A stretch of 19,879 nucleotides of DNA from Clostridium sp. CAG:169 (GTDB lineage Bacteria; Bacillota; Clostridia; Oscillospirales; Ruminococcaceae). A model generated the notes under the pieces. It was not told the DNA's origin. It did not search any database and saw only the letters and a list, made by a program, of their open reading frames with translations. The stretch lies in contig FR880122.1 of NCBI GenBank assembly GCA_000435195.1, positions 1-19,879 on the forward strand, written 5' to 3'. Of the stretch, positions 5,063 through 13,496 are shown piece by piece (within the stretch, counting starts at the first letter, position 1; the number at the start of each line of letters is the position of its first letter). The translations under genes were made by a program, and so were the position numbers.

Positions 5063-7657
5063 TTATGCGTTGTACAAATCCATCAGTTTGGTCTTGGTCC
5101 AGTAGACGCGCAGAGCCTGTTTTGGCTGTGCTTTGCCGACCGGAATCTCGATGGTCACGCCGTCCCAGTACAGGGTAATGCCAACCTTGCACTCGTACAG
5201 GGTCTGCATCACGCTTGCCGGCATATACTCGATGCCTTCCTTAACGGTGATGCGCAGGGTCTTGCCCTCTGCGGTCGCGCGGATTTTAGACTTCACCTGC
5301 ATCCAGAAGTTGTACTCTTCCATAGCCTTCTTGTCTGCCGGGTCCGGTTTTTCGCGCTCTTCCATCTGCTGAACGGTCGAGCTGCTGCCGGTGTTGCCGG
5401 AGTTGCTGTTTGGTTTTTCTGGAACGACCGGAGGATCAACCGGTGTGCTTGGTGCCGGAACAATAATCATTCCGTTTTCTCCAACCTGCATATCCTTGAT
5501 ATTGTTGCCGGTCAGATTATCCTTCTTGAGGTGTTCGATTACCTGTTCTGTTGTTGCATCCTTTAGTTCAGGGGTATTCTCTTTGATTCTGTCGATGGTA
5601 GCCTTGTCCATATAAACCAGCGGTTTATCGGTGTTCGGGGTGGTTACGTTGTTCATCGTAAGCTTTGGAACTTCCGTTACACCATTACCCATTGCATACT
5701 CGACCACTGCATAACCGTTTGTAGAGAGGTTGCCGCCATTGATGGACACTTCTGCACCGTTGACGATGACCGCAGTATATTTGCCGCCCATCACATTGAC
5801 GTTTTCCAGCTTGCCACCCTTTACACAGTAGAACTGGATGCCGTGTTTTGCTTTGCCATCTACATTGACAGTTGCATTTTTGATGGTGACATTATCTCCT
5901 GTCGCAGTGATGAAAGCGCCGTTTGCAATCTCGGTGTTGCAGGTAATCACATGATTGCCGCCATCGAGGGTAACACCTGCCGGAAGGGTGACTGCACCGG
6001 TGGAAACATCCTTCTGCAGAACGATGGTGTCACCCGATTTTGCAGCTTTCAGTGTTTCTTCAAAGGTATTATATTTCTGGTCGCCAATCTGAGCTACACC
6101 GGTGGTATCGGTTGTTGTTCCACCAATTACGCTATCGGTAATGGTAACATTTGTTGTATCACCCTCAACTGTTCCGGTAATGTTGGAGTTGTTTTCAATA
6201 ACAACCGTACTGTTTGCAACAGCGGTAACATCACCTTCCACGCTGGTATTGTTCAGGGTCAGTTTGGAACCTTCTTTACTGTTTGTCAGATTGATTCCAC
6301 CCTTGATTTCAGCATTGGAAATATTAGCAGTATATTTATGCTGTGTACCACTATGAACTATAATCGCATCTGTATCTGGGTCACTGGAAATAAAGGTTCC
6401 ACCGGTAATATTTGCTGTAACCTTACCGTATTCTGCTGCAAGGTTAATAGCGCTGCCTGCCATGCCGCCAGTTCCATCTCCCCAGTTTCCTGTGTCGCCA
6501 GTTCCTTGGTTCTGGATAGTTCCTCCGCTGACATTCAGAGTGCCGCGATTCATAGAAACGCCGCCCTTAGCGCCGTCGATAGTACCACCCTCAATATTTA
6601 AAGTACCTGCCTGTGGATGGTAAATCGCATAGTCTGCTGTGGAAATCAGAGTACCGCCGGAAACATTGACAGTATTACTTTCATTTAAATCGGTTCCGTT
6701 TCCAGAAATTGCATACCAGCCAGCTTTGATAGTGCCACCCTTGATGTTAATTGTACTGCCTTCATTTACTCCAACACCAAATTGACCGTTATCATTTGCA
6801 TCAGGTCTTACTGCTTCAATAGAACCGCTTTCCATAGTGAAGGTACCGCCGTACACATCAACAACGGCATAGCCAGTTGGACCACCAGTATAATCTGTTT
6901 CTGTATAGATTTTGCCCTGTCCTTCTGTATCCTTCAAGGTCAGGTTTCCTGTTACATGAATCCTTCCGGCTTCTGTACTTGCCGCTTTGATGTCATAACC
7001 GTTCAAGTCTAAAGCAGCTGTGCCGGTAACTTTCAAACCTTCGGAGGAAACATCAACATTTTTCTGCAAAACAACGGTCTGTCCGTTTGCTTCATTAATC
7101 GCTGTTTGCAGGTCTGTATAGGATTTGTCTCCAACTTTGGCTACTACTTCATCTTCTTCGCCGGTCTCATTCTGTGTAGCAACTACTTGATCGACCGGAG
7201 CATCCGCAGGGGTGTTGGACGGACGGTTTGCAAAGAAGAATTCCAAATCCAGCAGGTTGTTGAGCTTTGCTTCCTCGACCAGCAGTTTTTCCTCTTCGGT
7301 CAGCGCGTCGTATGCTTCTCTGGCTGCCTGCACCTGTGCCAGCAGAGCGTCTGCGTCGGTGTCCTCGGTCAGGCTGTCAAACAGCGGCAGATTGTTTAGC
7401 GCGCCGATTGCTGCCAAAAGCGCCTCGGACTGCTGTTTATCCTCATCTTTGTTCTCTTCTTTATTTTCGTCGACGTTTTCGCCTTCGTTGCCCTCGTTGC
7501 CGCCTTCTTCGCCGCCAACGTTTTCACCGGCATTTTCGCCTTCAACAACGGTAACATTCTGCGGATTGCTTTCCCCTTCCGCAAATGCCATGAAGCTGCC
7601 GCTTGCAATCATTGCCACACACAGCATGATGGACAGTGTTTTCTTTAATCCATTCAT
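5063..7657 (-). CDS. Large secreted repeat protein, predicted right-handed beta-helix
   Basis: The 864-residue product begins MNGLKKTLSIMLCVAMIASG, a Sec signal peptide with likely cleavage after FMAFA (residue 26). Residues 36-75 are acidic low-complexity (rich in E, N, G, D); 77-142 are helical. Two lead-in modules follow, VGDKSYTDLQTAINEA (175-190) and IGDQKYNTFEETLKAA (524-539), each ending in VVLQK/IVLQK. Each opens a stretch of short repeats of the type LNVSGGTI, with recurring NI.GGTI and NVSGGTL turns, as in pectate-lyase-like parallel beta-helices. A proline/serine linker (735-760) leads to a C-terminal domain of about 100 residues that I do not recognise. No LPXTG, SLH or choline-binding motif was seen, so anchoring is unclear. 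The ATG at 7753 was rejected because it sits at the -10 box; the ATG at 7657 has AAAGGAGG 10 bases upstream. Likely a cell-surface or exported polysaccharide-facing protein; no enzyme activity is claimed. Confidence 0.85.
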   Translation of the reverse strand: MNGLKKTLSIMLCVAMIASGSFMAFAEGESNPQNVTVVEGENAGENVGGEEGGNEGNEGENVDENKEENKDEDKQQSEALLAAIGALNNLPLFDSLTEDTDADALLAQVQAAREAYDALTEEEKLLVEEAKLNNLLDLEFFFANRPSNTPADAPVDQVVATQNETGEEDEVVAKVGDKSYTDLQTAINEANGQTVVLQKNVDVSSEGLKVTGTAALDLNGYDIKAASTEAGRIHVTGNLTLKDTEGQGKIYTETDYTGGPTGYAVVDVYGGTFTMESGSIEAVRPDANDNGQFGVGVNEGSTINIKGGTIKAGWYAISGNGTDLNESNTVNVSGGTLISTADYAIYHPQAGTLNIEGGTIDGAKGGVSMNRGTLNVSGGTIQNQGTGDTGNWGDGTGGMAGSAINLAAEYGKVTANITGGTFISSDPDTDAIIVHSGTQHKYTANISNAEIKGGINLTNSKEGSKLTLNNTSVEGDVTAVANSTVVIENNSNITGTVEGDTTNVTITDSVIGGTTTDTTGVAQIGDQKYNTFEETLKAAKSGDTIVLQKDVSTGAVTLPAGVTLDGGNHVITCNTEIANGAFITATGDNVTIKNATVNVDGKAKHGIQFYCVKGGKLENVNVMGGKYTAVIVNGAEVSINGGNLSTNGYAVVEYAMGNGVTEVPKLTMNNVTTPNTDKPLVYMDKATIDRIKENTPELKDATTEQVIEHLKKDNLTGNNIKDMQVGENGMIIVPAPSTPVDPPVVPEKPNSNSGNTGSSSTVQQMEEREKPDPADKKAMEEYNFWMQVKSKIRATAEGKTLRITVKEGIEYMPASVMQTLYECKVGITLYWDGVTIEIPVGKAQPKQALRVYWTKTKLMDLYNA

Positions 7658-7700
7658 CGTTGGGATTCCTCCTTTTAAATTCGGAAAGCCGGCGGAACCC

Positions 7701-7742
7701 TTCCTATTCCAAATGGAATAGGAAAAAGCCCGGGCTTTTTCC
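7701..7742 (-). promoter_or_regulatory. Overlapping leader hairpins of the beta-helix gene
   Basis: Two perfect structures share four bases. Positions 7721-7742 are a 22-bp perfect palindrome centred on CCCGGG. Positions 7701-7724 form a 10-bp stem, ttcctattcc/ggaataggaa, with a 4-nt loop. Both lie between the promoter and the ribosome binding site, so they are part of the mRNA leader. Because they share bases they cannot both be fully paired. Confidence 0.6.
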
Positions 7743-7755
7743 TGTTTTCTCATTT

Positions 7756-7784
7756 AGTATAGCATCCGCTTTTGGCAATTACAA
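7756..7784 (-). promoter_or_regulatory. Sigma-A promoter of the beta-helix gene
   Basis: On the minus strand TTGTAA (7779-7784), 17 bases, TATACT (7756-7761). Transcription would begin near 7749, giving a leader of about 90 nt. Confidence 0.65.
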
Positions 7785-7788
7785 TACG

Positions 7789-7812
7789 TTGTGACATATT
7801 TTGTGACAATTT
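7789..7812. repeat. Tandem 12-bp direct repeat upstream of the -35 box
   Basis: ttgtgacatatt (7789-7800) and ttgtgacaattt (7801-7812) are adjacent, identical at the first eight bases and 10 of 12 overall. They lie 5 bases upstream of the -35 hexamer of the beta-helix gene, a typical position for an activator. The binding protein is unknown. Confidence 0.5.
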
Positions 7813-7862
7813 TGTGTGGAAAATTTTATTGTGGTATCTCCTTATTTTCGTCACTTTGTTCA

Positions 7863-8744
7863 CTATACCGAAAATACGTCCAAATCCTGCCCGTTGACCA
7901 CCTTTCCGTCATAGCCTGCCTGCCGGATTTCCTCCAAAATCGCTGCGCACCGCACATCCATCTGCGCCTGAAGGTCCTGGGTGTTGTCCTGGATATTCAT
8001 GTGGTAGATGCGATGGGTGGTGACCAGCAGCTTGGGCTGCGCCTGTGCAGCAATGGCGGCAAGGTCGGTGCTGAGGGTGTGGACCTCGCGGTGGTACTTC
8101 TGCCATTTTTCCTCGCGGCATCGGATACCTGCGGCATATTCGACCTCATGCAGCAAAATGTCGCAGCCCTTGGCTTTTTCGGCGACCACCGGCAGGGGTG
8201 CGGTGTCCCCGCTGACCACGATGACCCCATCCTGTGTGACAAAACGATAGCCATAACTTTCCAGTGTGCCGTGGCTGACAGCAAACGCTTCCACCTGCAC
8301 CCGTTCATCCCGGTAGATGATGCCTTCCTGTATCTCCTGCACCTGCACCTGATAACCCACCTCGTTGGCTCGCTCAAAGCCATGCAGACGAAAGTCGATG
8401 TCCACCGCATACGCCTGCAACAGGTGGTCGGTCATACGCTGCAAGCCCTTGGGACCAAACACCTTGAGCGGACTGCTGCGCTCCAGCACCCACGGCGTGA
8501 AGATAAGGTCGGCATAGCCCACCGTGTGGTCGGTGTGCAGGTGGGTGCAGAAGGCGGTGGTCAGCAGGTCCGGTCGCAGCGGGTCGATGCCCTTATAGTA
8601 CGCCTTGGATGCCTGCCGCACCACGCCCGGTCCAAAATCCACCAGGTAAGCCCGGTCGTCCACCACCACAGCGCAGGCAGGTCCGCTGGCGTTCGGGCAG
8701 GCGTTTGGGGTCCCTGTTCCAAGTAAAACCAATTTTGTTGACAT
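7863..8744 (-). CDS. MBL-fold metallohydrolase (RNase Z / arylsulfatase-like subgroup)
   Basis: The 293-residue product has the metallo-beta-lactamase fold with both metal sites visible. It opens KLVLLGTGTP, a usual first strand of RNase Z-like members. The HxHxDH motif is HLHTDH (68-73); further likely ligands are His158 (AVSHGT), Asp180 (VSGDTAP) and His244 (TTHRIY). His199 (LLHEVEY) and His222 may also contribute. The order and the SHG-then-SGDT spacing fit the RNase Z/AtsA type more than hydroxyacylglutathione hydrolase. The substrate cannot be told; it lacks clear evidence for the RNase Z exosite. An ATG at 8753 is only one base from the GAGGAG site (8755-8760), whereas the ATG at 8744 is at a normal distance, so the shorter form is chosen. 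It follows a MATE exporter gene on the same strand, behind that gene's terminator. Confidence 0.85.
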   Translation of the reverse strand: MSTKLVLLGTGTPNACPNASGPACAVVVDDRAYLVDFGPGVVRQASKAYYKGIDPLRPDLLTTAFCTHLHTDHTVGYADLIFTPWVLERSSPLKVFGPKGLQRMTDHLLQAYAVDIDFRLHGFERANEVGYQVQVQEIQEGIIYRDERVQVEAFAVSHGTLESYGYRFVTQDGVIVVSGDTAPLPVVAEKAKGCDILLHEVEYAAGIRCREEKWQKYHREVHTLSTDLAAIAAQAQPKLLVTTHRIYHMNIQDNTQDLQAQMDVRCAAILEEIRQAGYDGKVVNGQDLDVFSV

Positions 8745-8760
8745 AACGTTCATTCTCCTC

Positions 8761-8805
8761 TTTTAAATCAAAAGGAGGCTCTGCGAACTGCTCACAGAAC
8801 CTCCT
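8761..8805 (-). terminator. Intrinsic terminator after the first MATE gene, just before the MBL gene
   Basis: In the minus-strand RNA an 11-bp stem (8795-8805 with 8773-8783, one G-U pair) closes an 11-nt loop and is followed by UUUUGAUUU. The MBL gene's ribosome binding site begins about 10 bases later, so there is no space for another promoter. It may be leaky. Confidence 0.75.
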
Positions 8806-8818
8806 GTCCTTTTTTGTG

Positions 8819-10177
8819 TTATTCGTCGCTGTCCGGGAACTGCTGGCATTTTTTTCTATAATAGAAGATGAACAGCAGCGCTGTCAGCGTCCATGAGATT
8901 GGATAGCTGTAAAGGATGGTGTCGATAACCGGCTTGAGCGGAACGATGAACCAAACCCACAGCACTCTGAGTACGCACACACCGCCGCAGGTCATCAGCA
9001 TCGGCACCAGCACGTCGCCGGTACCGCGCAGCGCACCCGAGTAGACTTCGATAAAGACATACACTGCATACGCCGGCGCCATCAGGGTCATCATGTGCAT
9101 TCCGATTTCGATGACGGTGGCATCGGTGGTGAACATCTGGTAGACATACTTTCCAAAAATCAGGAAGACTGCGCTGATGACGACCGAAGCGCCCATTGCC
9201 ATCCCGATACAGATGCGCACGCTTTTGCGCATCCGCCCAAACTTGCGCGCGCCATAGTTCTGTCCTACAAAGGTGGTGATGGAGATACCAAAGGCGCTGA
9301 TGACCATCCAGAAGAAGGAGTCGATCTTTCCATAGGCAGTCCATGCCGCCATCGTGTTGGTTCCGAAGGAGTTGAGCGAGGTCTGGATGATGATATTGGA
9401 TGCACTGTACATCACCGACTGCAAGCCTGCCGGCAGACCAATTTTCAGCAGCAGCTCCAACGCATCACGGTGAAAGCGAACCTGTTTGAGTTCCAGCCGG
9501 AAAATATCCTTGGAGCGGCACAGCGCCAGCACCACCAGCACCGCACTGACTCCCTGGGCAAACACCGTTGCAATGGCAGCACCCGCTACGCCCATATGGA
9601 AAAAGACAACCAGGACTACGTCCAGCAGAATATTGATAAAGCAGCAGACAATCAGATAGTACAGCGGACGGCGGGAATCTCCGACCGCACGCAGGATGCT
9701 GGAACCTACATTATAAATGAAGACAAAGATGATTCCGGCAAAATAGATGCGCAGATAGGTGGTGGACGGTGCGATGACCTCCTCGGTGGTGTTCATCCAA
9801 CGAAGCATCATCGGAGACAGCCAAATTCCAATCACAGAGATGACCACGCTGCCCACCACCGAAAAGGCAAACGCAGTATGCAGCGCATTTTGCAATCCCT
9901 GCTTCTCCCTTGCGCCGTAATACTGGGAGATGACCACCGTTGCACCGGAAGAAAGTCCGACAAAAAAGCCGACAATCAGGTTGATGATCTGGCTGGTGGA
10001 GCCGCCCACCGCCGCCAATGCTTCGGTACCGACAAATCTTCCTACGACAACTGCGTCTGCCGTGTTGTAGATCTGCTGAAAAAAGGTGCCCAGCACAATC
10101 GGAAAAAAGAAAATCAGCAGCTGTTTCCAAATCACACCGTTGATGATCCGGTTCTCTTTGTTCTGCACATTTTCCAT
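8819..10177 (-). CDS. MATE-family multidrug/metabolite exporter
   Basis: The 452-residue product has the size and twelve-helix pattern of MATE transporters, integral membrane antiporters that use a sodium or proton gradient to expel cationic drugs or metabolites. Two homologous halves are visible: FFPIVLGTFFQQIYNTADAVVVGRFVG (about 28-54) and IGLPAGLQSVMYSASNIIIQ (about 247 onward). Family signatures include GSTSQIINLIVGFFVGLSSG, ILRAVGDSRRPLYY and GALRGTGDV. GGAGGAGG lies 7 bases before the ATG, so the start is firm. It shows clear paralogy to the second MATE protein at the right end (both contain FFHMGVAG or VFHMGVAG after RPLY). The substrate is unknown. It probably heads a two-gene unit with the MBL hydrolase. 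Confidence 0.93.
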   Translation of the reverse strand: MENVQNKENRIINGVIWKQLLIFFFPIVLGTFFQQIYNTADAVVVGRFVGTEALAAVGGSTSQIINLIVGFFVGLSSGATVVISQYYGAREKQGLQNALHTAFAFSVVGSVVISVIGIWLSPMMLRWMNTTEEVIAPSTTYLRIYFAGIIFVFIYNVGSSILRAVGDSRRPLYYLIVCCFINILLDVVLVVFFHMGVAGAAIATVFAQGVSAVLVVLALCRSKDIFRLELKQVRFHRDALELLLKIGLPAGLQSVMYSASNIIIQTSLNSFGTNTMAAWTAYGKIDSFFWMVISAFGISITTFVGQNYGARKFGRMRKSVRICIGMAMGASVVISAVFLIFGKYVYQMFTTDATVIEIGMHMMTLMAPAYAVYVFIEVYSGALRGTGDVLVPMLMTCGGVCVLRVLWVWFIVPLKPVIDTILYSYPISWTLTALLFIFYYRKKCQQFPDSDE

Positions 10178-10233
10178 CTCGATTCCTCCTCCAAAAAGCT
10201 TTTTGCAAGACCCTGATCAGTCCTGCCTATAAA

Positions 10234-10263
10234 TATATAGCATAATCGACCCTTGCTTGTCGA
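10234..10263 (-). promoter_or_regulatory. Possible sigma-A promoter of the first MATE gene
   Basis: On the minus strand TCGACA (10258-10263), 18 bases, TATATA (10234-10239). Both hexamers are close to consensus but the AT-rich surroundings allow other registers. Confidence 0.45.
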
Positions 10264-10288
10264 GAGAAAAACTTAAAATTTTTCTGAT

Positions 10289-10338
10289 TAAAAAATCACA
10301 AAGCCCCTTTTTTCAAATTTAGAAAAAAGGGGCTTTGT
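10289..10338 (-). terminator. Strong intrinsic terminator of the tepA-ylzJ-spoIIIE operon
   Basis: A perfect 17-bp stem (10298-10314 with 10322-10338) with a 7-nt loop is followed on the minus strand by GATTTTTTAAT. It begins 5 bases after the spoIIIE stop. Confidence 0.9.
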
Positions 10339-10343
10339 CAACC

Positions 10344-13300
10344 TCAATAATTTCTGCGGTCATCCTCGGCTTTTGCCGCAGCGACCATCTTCATTTCGAT
10401 CCACCGCTCTTTGGTAATCAGTACCTGTCTGGGCTTGCTGCCCTCAAACGGACCGATGATACCTTTTTCCTCCATCGCATCCATCAGGCGGGCTGCACGC
10501 GCATAGCCCAGCTTCAGCCTTCTTTGCAGCATGGAGGTGGATGCCTGCCCGGTTTCCACCACAATCTCAATCGCGCTGGGCAGCATCTCGTCCTCGTCCG
10601 AGAATCCGCCGCCCTCGTCCTTGCCACCCTTCTTCTTGTTGTCGGAAACGGCATGGCGGTCGATCTCCTGCAAAATCTGCTCGTCATAGGTCATCTTCTG
10701 ACCGGACTGCTTGATAAATTCGATGATGCGCTCGACCTCCCCGTCGGTCACAAAGCAACCCTGAACGCGGGTCGGTTTGGAGGAACCGATGGGAGAAAAG
10801 AGCATATCGCCTCTGCCCAGCAGTTTTTCTGCACCGCTGGAATCGAGGATGGTGCGCGAGTCAATCTGAGAGGAAACCGCAAAGGCGATGCGGGAAGGGA
10901 TGTTCGCCTTGATGACACCGGTGATGACGTCCACCGACGGACGCTGGGTAGCAATGACCAGGTGCATTCCTGCCGCACGCGCCATCTGTGCCAGACGGCA
11001 GATGGAATCCTCCACCTCGCCCGGCGCTGCCATCATCAGGTCGGCAAGCTCGTCGATGATGATGACAATCTGCGGCATCGGTTTAAGCCCGTTCTTCTCT
11101 GCCGCGCGGTTAAAGCCGGTCATATCCCGCACACTGTAATCCTTAAACAACTGATAGCGATTGAGCATCTCGTTGACCGCCCACGACAGTGCGCCCGCTG
11201 CCTTTTTCGGGTCGGTGACCACCGGGATGAGCAGGTGTGGAATGCCGTTGTAGATGCCCAGCTCCACCATCTTCGGGTCGATGAGCACCAGCTTTACCTC
11301 CTGCGGAGTGGAGTGGTAGAGCATACTGACAATCAGCGAATTGATGCAGACCGATTTACCGGAGCCGGTCGAGCCTGCAATCAGGGTGTGCGGCATCTTG
11401 GCAAGGTCCGCTACGGTGACCTTTCCGGCAATATCTCTGCCCAGCGCCACCGCCAGCGGACTTTTTGCCTGCTGAAATTCCGGTGAGTCGATGATCTCTC
11501 GGATGGAAACGGTGCTGACCACCTTGTTGGGCACCTCGATGCCCACCGCAGGTTTGTTCGGGATGGGCGCTTCGATGCGGACTCCCGATGCGGCAAGGTT
11601 GAGGGCGATATCATCGGCAAGGTTGGTAATCTTGCTGATCTTCACCCCTGCCGACGGCTGCAATTCATAGCGGGTGACCGCCGGTCCGCGTGCAATGTCG
11701 ATGATGCGGGTCTGCACGCCGAAGCTTTGCAGGGTGGACACCAGCTTTTCAGCATTGGTGCGCAGCTCTTCCTGCAAATTGCTCTCGTTGGGTTTTTCAA
11801 TCTCATTTAAAATCTCAATCGGCGGTTTGATGTACTCCGGCTCTTCCTCTTCCGGCTGCGGCGCATCGACCGAATGGGATGCGCCCTGCAAATCCATGCC
11901 CTGAGCCGCTATCCGGTCGGCAGATACCTGGATAATTTCATGCGGCTGCTCCCTGCGGCTGCCGGTCGGCGGCTCCGGCTCCAGATGGATGTTATCCGGG
12001 TGAAACGGTACCGGCTCCTCCTCTTCGACCATCGGCATTTCCTGCGGCTGGAAAAATACCGGCTCTTCCTCTTCGGCGATTGGCGTTTCCTGCGGTGCGG
12101 CTGGCTGGAAAATCTCATCCATCTCCGATTCCGTCGGTTCTTCCTGCACATGCTGTCCAAAGTGGAAGTTTTGCATCGAGATAAATCCATCAGCGATGTC
12201 CTCTTCCTCCAAAAGCGGCTGTTGCTCTGTCTGCTCCCAGGAAAATCCGGTCTGACAAGGGTCGCCCATCCTTTCTTCATGCAGGTGAGACGGGTGGTCC
12301 CAATCGGCAGAATCCACCACCGGTCGCACCCCTGCGTTTGGCATATTGGATTTCAGGGTGTGCAGCACTGCCTGGTCCTCCCGCGCATAACCGCTGCCGG
12401 CAGCAGGTGCGACCCGATTGATCAGGTCGTCCAAATACGGAGAGGAAAGCTGTGATTCCTGCTCGTCCACCGGTTCTTCCGGCGGATTCCAGAAGCTGTC
12501 GCTTTCCACCGACTGCTCCAGCTCCCGTCGCTCGGCAGCAATCTGCTCGGCGCGCTGCTGTTCCTGCCGCTTTTGTTCGGCGCGTTCCAACTCCAGCTTT
12601 TCCCTCATGGCTGCCCTGCCTTTTTCGGTGTCCTCCTGTGCCTGGCGCAGCCGCTCCAGCTCCTCCTCTTTTTTGCGCTTGGCATTAAAAAAGCTGTCGG
12701 TTTGCAACCCGTCCTCCTGCTCGGCGCGCTTGCCTGAGCCTAACGGGATATTGATGTTAAAGCGAGGCTTGGTCGGCGCCTGCCCTTCCTCCATCATCTG
12801 CTCCTGGCGAAGCTGCCGCTGTTGATTGCGGATCTCCGAATGGGCGACATAGACTTCCTCCATCTTCTGCATCGGTTTTTTTGCCGACTGATACAGCCCG
12901 ATCAGTGTCCCGCCGGTCAGCACCATCAGCACCACGAAAATCAGCAGGACCATCGTCACCTTGGCTCCGGTGGGACCAAACCAGTAGAGCAGCGGCAGAC
13001 CGAACAGCCCCGAAACAGCTCCTCCTCCGTGTCCGTCCACGCCGTTTTGAAAGAGTGAGAGGAACTTTTCAATCAGGTTGCCGTTTGGGATGCCCGAGCC
13101 GAACACCTGGGTCGCTCCGCTGAGCAGGCAAATCAGCAGCATCGACTGCCATACCTTGTGCCCGACCAGACCGATAGGCTTGTCCAGCGCGGTCATGATG
13201 GAAACATAGAACAGCAGGGGAGCAATCAGATAGGCGCTCCATCCAAACATCCCCAGAAAGAAATTGTGAATCCAGTTCCAGACGTTCTGTCCCTCCACCA

Positions 13301-13448
13301 GTGTGGTCGCCATAATAAAGACTGCCACTGCAAAAACGACGATTGCCCAAAACTGCTGTCTGGAGTGCAGCTCGCGTTTTTTGCGCTCCCGTTCGGTCGC
13401 AGCCGCGCTCTTGCTTTTGGTGCGCGAGGATGTTTTTTTGGTTGCCAT
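10344..13448 (-). CDS. spoIIIE: FtsK/SpoIIIE-family DNA translocase
   Basis: The 1034-residue product is a septum-located ATP-driven motor that pumps chromosomal DNA through the closing division or sporulation septum. Four membrane helices lie in residues about 33-51, 63-88, 99-117 and 148-185. A long linker (about 190-545) is rich in K/E/R/Q, probably coiled coil at 256-315, then acidic and proline-rich with short tandem repeats. The motor follows: Walker A GSTGSGKS (692-699), LVLIDPK (720-726), Walker B IIIDELADL (796-804), and ATQRPSVDVITG. The C-terminal winged-helix gamma domain spans about 955-1015 (TSMLQRRLKLGYARAARLMD). Usual length is about 750-900; the excess is in the linker. The start at 13448 has GGGAGG 11 bases upstream; an ATG at 13475 has no such site. 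Placement after tepA-ylzJ favours the SpoIIIE name, as in Bacillus, but vegetative FtsK function is possible. Confidence 0.93.
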   Translation of the reverse strand: MATKKTSSRTKSKSAAATERERKKRELHSRQQFWAIVVFAVAVFIMATTLVEGQNVWNWIHNFFLGMFGWSAYLIAPLLFYVSIMTALDKPIGLVGHKVWQSMLLICLLSGATQVFGSGIPNGNLIEKFLSLFQNGVDGHGGGAVSGLFGLPLLYWFGPTGAKVTMVLLIFVVLMVLTGGTLIGLYQSAKKPMQKMEEVYVAHSEIRNQQRQLRQEQMMEEGQAPTKPRFNINIPLGSGKRAEQEDGLQTDSFFNAKRKKEEELERLRQAQEDTEKGRAAMREKLELERAEQKRQEQQRAEQIAAERRELEQSVESDSFWNPPEEPVDEQESQLSSPYLDDLINRVAPAAGSGYAREDQAVLHTLKSNMPNAGVRPVVDSADWDHPSHLHEERMGDPCQTGFSWEQTEQQPLLEEEDIADGFISMQNFHFGQHVQEEPTESEMDEIFQPAAPQETPIAEEEEPVFFQPQEMPMVEEEEPVPFHPDNIHLEPEPPTGSRREQPHEIIQVSADRIAAQGMDLQGASHSVDAPQPEEEEPEYIKPPIEILNEIEKPNESNLQEELRTNAEKLVSTLQSFGVQTRIIDIARGPAVTRYELQPSAGVKISKITNLADDIALNLAASGVRIEAPIPNKPAVGIEVPNKVVSTVSIREIIDSPEFQQAKSPLAVALGRDIAGKVTVADLAKMPHTLIAGSTGSGKSVCINSLIVSMLYHSTPQEVKLVLIDPKMVELGIYNGIPHLLIPVVTDPKKAAGALSWAVNEMLNRYQLFKDYSVRDMTGFNRAAEKNGLKPMPQIVIIIDELADLMMAAPGEVEDSICRLAQMARAAGMHLVIATQRPSVDVITGVIKANIPSRIAFAVSSQIDSRTILDSSGAEKLLGRGDMLFSPIGSSKPTRVQGCFVTDGEVERIIEFIKQSGQKMTYDEQILQEIDRHAVSDNKKKGGKDEGGGFSDEDEMLPSAIEIVVETGQASTSMLQRRLKLGYARAARLMDAMEEKGIIGPFEGSKPRQVLITKERWIEMKMVAAAKAEDDRRNY
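12010..12112 (-). repeat. Imperfect tandem repeat in the spoIIIE linker
   Basis: Two DNA copies (from 12010 and from 12058) begin accggctc.tcctcttcg and continue with .tttcctgcgg. They encode EEEEPVFFQPQEMPM-like units (residues about 458-484). A third, more degenerate unit (QPEEEEPEYIKPP) lies near residue 531. This looks like recent linker expansion by slippage or unequal exchange. Confidence 0.65.
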
Positions 13449-13496
13449 AGTCTGCCAAGCCTCCCTGTTGTCCATGTTTCTATCATAAAAAGTAAT

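Noticed and set aside
5843..6601. Cysteine-rich 252-codon plus-strand frame inside the beta-helix gene
   Set aside because: Mirror image of the repeated sense-strand codons; no ribosome binding site, and the sense protein has a signal peptide and clear repeats.
6782..7399. Repeated SGGT/GGTI units in the beta-helix gene considered as a tandem DNA repeat or CRISPR-like array
   Set aside because: Repetition is at protein level with irregular spacing and varied codons; no constant DNA repeat with spacers.
9095..11486. Two long plus-strand frames (373 and 383 codons) opposite the first MATE gene and spoIIIE
   Set aside because: Rich in H, D, Q and R as usual for shadows; the minus-strand genes are unmistakable.
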